From the NCBI GenBank assembly GCA_009493725.1, contig VOGB01000003.1, positions 124,001 through 188,000 on the forward strand: a stretch of 64,000 bases of DNA, given 5' to 3'. Both the position numbers and the translations under genes were made by a program. Below the pieces are notes generated by a model. The model saw nothing but the letters and a program-made list of their open reading frames with translations, ran no database searches and was not told the origin of the DNA. Source of the stretch: Pseudoramibacter fermentans. GTDB taxonomy: Bacteria > Bacillota > Clostridia > Eubacteriales > Eubacteriaceae. Positions 61,201 to 64,000 of the stretch are shown piece after piece. Numbering within the stretch: the first letter of the stretch is position 1; each line of letters begins with the position of its first letter.

Positions 61201-64000
61201 CGCCAGGTCACCCTGACCAGCGCCAGCGCCACCAAGGAATACGACGGCACAGCCTTGACCCGCCCAGACGTCACAGTCGGCGGAGACGGCTTCGTAGACG
61301 ACGAAGTGAGCGATATCAAAGCCACCGGCAGCATTACAGAAGCCGGATCGGTGAAGAACTCCATCGCCTACACGAAGGGCGACGGCTTCAAGGACAGCAA
61401 CTACGACATCACGAAGACAGAAGGCGACTTGGTCGTCAAAGCCAATCAAACGGCCGCGATCGTCGTCACCGCCCCGACGGATAGCAAGCTTTACGATGGC
61501 ACGGCCCTGACAGCCGGCGCCGCAACGGTCACGGGCCTGCCGAAAGGCTTCAGCGGCACCGCAAACGCCGCAGGCACCATCACCGACGCGGGCACCGCTA
61601 CGGCAACCGTCGATCAGGATTCGGTCAAGATCACGAAGGACGGCGCAGACGTGACGCGCAATTTCGCGAACATCACGTACAAAGAAGGCAAACTGACCGT
61701 CAATCCGAGAACGGTTACCCTGACCTCCGACAGTGCCTCCCGCGCCTACAACGGCGAAGCGCTGACGCGGCCAGACGTTACGGTCGGCGGAGACGGCTTT
61801 GTCTCAGGCGAAGTCTCGAAGATCAAAGCGATCGGCACCATCACGGAAATCGGCCAGGTGGACAACACCATCACCTACACGACGGGCGGCGGTTTCAAGG
61901 CCAAGAACTACAAGATCACGAAGCACGAAGGCCAACTGGCAATCACCGCCAACACGACGGCCATCACCATCAAGGCGGACGACGCCGAAAAGGTCTACGA
62001 CGGGAAAGCCCTGACCGAAAGCGGTTATACGATTACCGGGCTGCCGTCAGGATTTGAGGCTCAGGTCGTCACCGAAGGCAGCATCACCAAGGCTGGCAAT
62101 GCGGTCAACACCGTGAAGACGGCAGTCATCAAGAAAGACGGCCGAAACGTCACCAGCCAGTTCTCGGGCATCACGCTCCAGAACGGCACCCTGGTCGTCA
62201 AGCCGAGACCGGTTACGGTTGAAAGTGCGAGCGACGCTAAAGTGTTCGACGGCAAACCGCTGACCAATTCAAAGGTCACCATCGGCGGCCAAGGATTTGT
62301 AGACGGCGAAGTCAAAGTCACGGCAACCGGCAGCATTACCAAGGCCGGCTCGACCGCGAACACCATCGAATACCAGAACCTCGGCGGCTTCGACAAGAAC
62401 AACTACAGCATTGAAGAAACCCTCGGCACCCTGACGGTGAAGAAACACGCCAACGCCGTGACGATTACGGCGAAAACGGGCGACAAGGTCTACGACGGCA
62501 CGGCACTGACAGCCGGCTACGACTGGACCGCGCCAGACGGCTACACCGTCATCGCGGACACCAAGGGCAGCATCACCGACGCCGGCAAGACCGCGAACAA
62601 GATCGCGTCTTACAAGATTTTGGATGCGGACGGCAGCGACGTCACCGATCAATTTGAAGGGGTCGAAATCAACGAAGGCACCTTAACGGTTACCAAGCGC
62701 CAGGTTACCCTGACCTCCGACACGGTGGAAAGAGAGTACGACGGCACCGCCCTGACCAGCCCGGTCGTCACCATCGGCGGCGACGGCTTTGTGGCAGGCG
62801 AAGTGAGCGATATCAAAGCCACCGGCAGCATCACTGAAGCCGGATCGGTGAAGAACACCATCGCATACACGAAACAGGGCAAATTCAAAGCCGACAACTA
62901 CGATATCACGATCAACGAAGGCACCCTGACGATCAAGAAGAACACGACAGCGCGCATCAGCGTCACCGCGCCGAGCGCCTCCAAGGTTTACGACGGCACG
63001 GCCCTGACAGCCGGTAAAGCGGTCTTCTCAGGACTCCCGGCCGGATTTGAAGGCAGCGCGGCCACAGACGGCACGATCACCAACGCCGGTACGGCGAAGG
63101 CGAGCGTGAACCGCGTGCGCATCACGAAGGACGGCAGAGACGTGACCGATCAATTCACAAACGTCACGATCAACAACGGCACCCTGACTGTTACGAAGCG
63201 GCCTGTCACCCTGACCTCGGCGAGCTACACCCGCGCCTACAACGGCAGTGAGCTGACCCGTCCGAACGTCACCGTCGGCGGCAAGGGCTTTGTGGATGGC
63301 GAAGTGAGCGGCCTCAGAGCCACCGGTGCGATCACCAAGACCGGATCGGTTAAAAACACCATCGTCTACACGAGAAACAGCGGCTTCAGAGAAAGCAATT
63401 ACGACATCACGGTTAACGAAGGCACCCTGACCATCACTCAGGTTCCGGCACAGACCGCATCGGTCGTCTTCACGGCGGCGAGCGGCACCTGGACCTACGA
63501 CGGACAGGCCCACGGCACAGGCGACTTCACCGTCACCGGTCTCGACAACATGCCCGAAGGTTTCACCGGTGAGGCCAGCCTCCGCGGCAGCGTCACCAAC
63601 GTCAAAGACGGCGTCGTCGCGAACCAGTTCACCCGCTACGCGGTCATGTACAAAGGCGAAGACGTCACCGATCAATTCGAAAGCGTCACCGCCCGCGAAG
63701 GCACACTGCAGATCACACCGCGGCCAGTCACCCTGACCTCCGAAAGCGGCACCCACGTCTACGACGGCAAGGCCTTCACTAAACCGGACGTCACCATTGG
63801 CGGCCAGGGATTTGTGAAAGGCGAAGCGACTGCGAAGGCGACGGGCTCGATCACGAAGGTCGGCAGCGCCGCCAACACCATCGAAATCCGCGGCGGCCTG
63901 AAGTACGACGAAGCCAATTACACCATTGAAAAGCATGAAGGCACCTTGACGGTCACCAAGCACGAAGGCACCATCGTCATCAGCGCCGAATCGGCCACCC
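55222..64000 (+). CDS. Giant repetitive cell-surface protein (5' part, continues beyond window)
   Basis: An uninterrupted frame runs from the ATG at 55222 (AAAGGAGA upstream) to the window end, 2,926 codons without stop. Residues 1-43 are a long signal peptide (basic YKKTKNVRKW, then a hydrophobic core). Residues about 50-156 are Ala/Ser/Gln-rich. Next is a domain with GNGVTVHVSAPEGALPENSSM, then from about 294 several InlB-type B repeats marked by GYKFIGW, GYTFKGW, GYTFAGW and LYAKWE. From residue 1094 on there are MBG-like beta repeats with YDGTALT or YDGKALT. It should be an extracellular, fibre-like adhesin or biofilm protein. Wall anchor and stop lie outside the window. Confidence 0.9.
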   Translation, partial: MKTFKKQSYKKTKNVRKWVALFLTLAMVATSGLITTAQNLFGADEDVYNAAQEQAQTVAADSAAANSTAAAPSASTDSAENNAAAAQSTPPQSAASASEPAAATSNAASTSSSQAQSVSASAPASSDQTADSSSQTVDVPSIEVDIPQAEEEADKKPAQSFSRTAGNGVTVHVSAPEGALPENSSMSVSAVSTGTAKSIAKSTASGEVKDAVGVNITFHNQDGAEIEPEASVSVSMSLSHRLDGDRFAVSHQTDSGNVTAVSASASASGASFSGSSFSIYVISGVGTSEESPAVATYQFHDLSGSVIDTQKVKTGDTLKKPASPEKDGYKFIGWARSKDAKTADFDGFGTVTVSAVETVNLYPVFKEVHYVFFMDSAGSDAKVSTTKEGINGDTIATSGVKLPLSSTESVTGWYTDPALTHPVGDSVTLGTENIKLYPKIEKGHYLYFDAKGGTYIEPQFVKADGQTKEPAAPKRAGYTFKGWSASESAQVATYTFGGGLTEDTTIYAVWEAKKDTQYTVIYWWENANDSGYSYHESTAKKGQSGATVSTSALAKTYDGFTLNTDKTKKSVTIAGDGSTIVNIYYARNTYSIQFYKAERKGTWFVHYEWSELTGLRITAKYGADIAVKWPSATSKIWGTKKGENGQGDAPYQSGIATMPLDGGAFYYVSQNGRITLNLNYYVEGLDGKYTLDHTDSFKSNNTEWSTTAEDHYDIAGFTYTNNVKDGSKFEQVTPYTYKVDFKYSRNTYDINFINGDNKRSESYKYGADISGVDLKTAPERPSGVPEGYTFAGWYDNELGAGDPVTLSGTMPAKNITLYAKWEAPEVSGKAYLAIHGGDSISLKVEYGGTIDEGAMPTVVDSEGNVLQNGSSQKVTVPEGYDWKGWATKSGDSYTLYNFNTKVHGDVELYPYYVSNGKYQVQYSAGDGKGSASDSKWYAIDAKADIQSAKGITAPTGKVFLYWQSETGDAYYPGDKITITEANAKGDHIITLTAVYGDKTATTSLTYYSNYPDDAMGTDGSAKAQQTANGGTNLDNNTRLTALTLAGAKFEAPLNYTFDGWQDGDGKDVAAGAEILVDNIGDNKLYAKWKPVPKIKITVKPADKSKTYDGTALKADSYTITDGALADGDTLTVTYSGSQTNVGTATSQIASIKVTRGSVDVTRLYDITKATGSLTVKAKEVTVKADDKTKTYGTADPSLTVSVSGTINGDRITHSISREDGEAVGTYTITPSGDENQGNYKVKYETGTLTITKAATMTVTASGYTGVYDGESHAASASASVTDGTTIYYKVDGGEWTTEAPSIKNVGEKTVSVKAENANYETATAKATLKVTPKAVTVTADNQTKNYGEADPVLTAKVEGTLNGDKVDYKLSREKGEKVGTYAITPEGDAEQGNYTVTYKPGTLTIVKAGTLSVTATGYTGVYDGESHAVSASASVTDGTTIYYKVDGGDWTTEAPSIKDVGTKTVSVKAENANYETAETSATLTVTKRTVIITSGSAEKEYDGTALTNDTITITGDGIVGDEIKNIRATGSITEVGHKFNKIEYDLTSEHYKDGNYSIILKAGTLTVTKNATAQIDVTAHDAKKAYDGTALTQSGYSITGLPEGFTAEVTTKGSITNVGTADNAVDKVVIKKDGKDVTDYFTRITKTKGTLTVTKREVTLTSESASKVYDGTALTKPDVSITGSFVDGEVTGIKATGSITKVGEVTNTISYTTQPGFDEKNYTITIKEGKLKVTKVPATTASVSVTADSSSWTYDGKTHSDDGYTAAGLPDDYKEKGFSVTATVEGTIKNAGTADNTVKSAAIVYKGEDVTDQFEAPITKNNGTLTVAPRSVTVESASDSKVFDGKPLTNSKVTIGGDGFVDGEVKVTAIGSITKAGSTANTIEYQNLGSFNKANYSIKETLGTLTVTKKANAVTITAKTADKPYDGTALTAGYDWTAPEGYTVTAQTDGSITDAGKTANKIASYQILDADGNDVTDQFEGVTVSDGTLKVTKRQVTLTSASATKEYDGTALTRPDVTVGGDGFVDDEVSDIKATGSITEAGSVKNSIAYTKGDGFKDSNYDITKTEGDLVVKANQTAAIVVTAPTDSKLYDGTALTAGAATVTGLPKGFSGTANAAGTITDAGTATATVDQDSVKITKDGADVTRNFANITYKEGKLTVNPRTVTLTSDSASRAYNGEALTRPDVTVGGDGFVSGEVSKIKAIGTITEIGQVDNTITYTTGGGFKAKNYKITKHEGQLAITANTTAITIKADDAEKVYDGKALTESGYTITGLPSGFEAQVVTEGSITKAGNAVNTVKTAVIKKDGRNVTSQFSGITLQNGTLVVKPRPVTVESASDAKVFDGKPLTNSKVTIGGQGFVDGEVKVTATGSITKAGSTANTIEYQNLGGFDKNNYSIEETLGTLTVKKHANAVTITAKTGDKVYDGTALTAGYDWTAPDGYTVIADTKGSITDAGKTANKIASYKILDADGSDVTDQFEGVEINEGTLTVTKRQVTLTSDTVEREYDGTALTSPVVTIGGDGFVAGEVSDIKATGSITEAGSVKNTIAYTKQGKFKADNYDITINEGTLTIKKNTTARISVTAPSASKVYDGTALTAGKAVFSGLPAGFEGSAATDGTITNAGTAKASVNRVRITKDGRDVTDQFTNVTINNGTLTVTKRPVTLTSASYTRAYNGSELTRPNVTVGGKGFVDGEVSGLRATGAITKTGSVKNTIVYTRNSGFRESNYDITVNEGTLTITQVPAQTASVVFTAASGTWTYDGQAHGTGDFTVTGLDNMPEGFTGEASLRGSVTNVKDGVVANQFTRYAVMYKGEDVTDQFESVTAREGTLQITPRPVTLTSESGTHVYDGKAFTKPDVTIGGQGFVKGEATAKATGSITKVGSAANTIEIRGGLKYDEANYTIEKHEGTLTVTKHEGTIVISAESAT
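56101..58494 (+). repeat. InlB-type (Flg_new) repeat region in the giant protein
   Basis: Several units of 65-100 codons share the ending pattern GW, about 20 residues, then LYxxW/F: GWARSKDAKT...LYPVF, GWSASESAQ...IYAVWE, GWYDNELGAG...LYAKWE, GWATKSGDS...LYPYY, GWQDGDGKD...LYAKWK. The units are diverged, unlike the MBG repeats downstream. Confidence 0.75.
58501..64000 (+). repeat. At least 22 tandem MBG-like repeats with an approximately 1,497-nt super-period
   Basis: Units of about 75-95 codons end in GTLTVTK(R/N) or similar. Most alternate between a type with GLPxGF...KDGxDVT and a type beginning VTLTS and containing GGDGFVDGEV. From 60430 six successive units form a block that repeats: the unit beginning GTTGAAAGTGCGAGCGAC at 60721 recurs at 62218, and corresponding points at 61204/62701 and 61450/62947 are also 1,497 nt apart. 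A third block starts at 63445 and leaves the window. Confidence 0.85.

Noticed and set aside
59701..61449. 582-codon open frame on the minus strand
   Set aside because: It is antisense to the MBG-like repeats of the giant protein. Its length results from repeated GC-rich codons without minus-strand stops; it has no ribosome site and no recognisable fold. The similar minus-strand frames at 62269-62652 and 63028-63963 are rejected for the same reason.

Overview
The window looks like one chromosomal segment of a Gram-positive Bacillota (Clostridia) bacterium, probably of the Eubacteriaceae type. The evidence is AGGAGG ribosome sites with frequent TTG and GTG starts, TTGACA/TATAAT-like promoters, split CpsC/CpsD/CpsB phosphoregulators, an LCP protein and a dlt-type operon. 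The genus assignment is inference only. Most of the segment is GC-rich by eye, but about 28.1-34.5 kb and 36.0-39.0 kb are strikingly AT-rich, which suggests acquired modules. No rRNA, tRNA, CRISPR array, transposase or integrase was recognised.

Layout. 0-11.4 kb holds metabolic and housekeeping genes: iron-dependent dehydrogenase, YkvI-like transporter, TetR regulator, formate/nitrite channel, ACT protein, GNAT, a patch of broken gene ends at 5.2-6.5 kb, ArsR/nitroreductase, PrsW-like protease, MATE exporter and an active-looking diguanylate cyclase. 11.5-19.1 kb is one operon resembling dltABCD: adenylation enzyme, carrier protein, MBOAT acyltransferase and SGNH protein. It also carries a fold-III PLP decarboxylase and ends in a two-component system. 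I infer a cell-envelope tailoring pathway that decarboxylates an amino acid, possibly while it is carrier-bound, before export. 19.3-22.4 kb has a secreted Ser-rich protein, an AlbA/Schlafen-like regulator behind a perfect palindrome, and a cysteine synthase.

22.6-36.0 kb is a Wzy-type exopolysaccharide locus: CpsC-CpsD-CpsB, LCP, initiating sugar transferase, five further glycosyltransferases including a GT14-like enzyme, an EpsG-like polymerase and galE. No flippase is visible. The AT-rich part ends inside a truncated VanZ-family gene. 36.1-41.1 kb is a defence island: an AbiA-like reverse transcriptase with a C-terminal HEPN motif whose N-terminus lies in another frame, an unknown companion, a decayed second galE 3' end, and a RloA/RloB pair. 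41.2-45.2 kb contains a four-half-site repeat cluster, a terminator-like leader, and an amidohydrolase / M20 peptidase / internally duplicated permease operon.

45.4-52.4 kb is a type IV pilus-like operon (transglutaminase lipoprotein, PilC-like protein, four small pilin-like proteins, PilT-like ATPase) followed by a BTAD regulator. The C-terminal domain of that regulator reappears as a free-standing 62-residue protein. Converging on it are a sigma-region-2-like membrane protein and a degenerate GGDEF membrane protein. 54.1 kb to the window end has a signal peptidase I, two tiny membrane proteins and the first 2,926 codons of a giant surface protein. That protein consists of an Ala/Ser-rich region, InlB-type repeats and at least 22 MBG-like repeats arranged in a super-repeat of about 1,497 nt, and it runs off the window.
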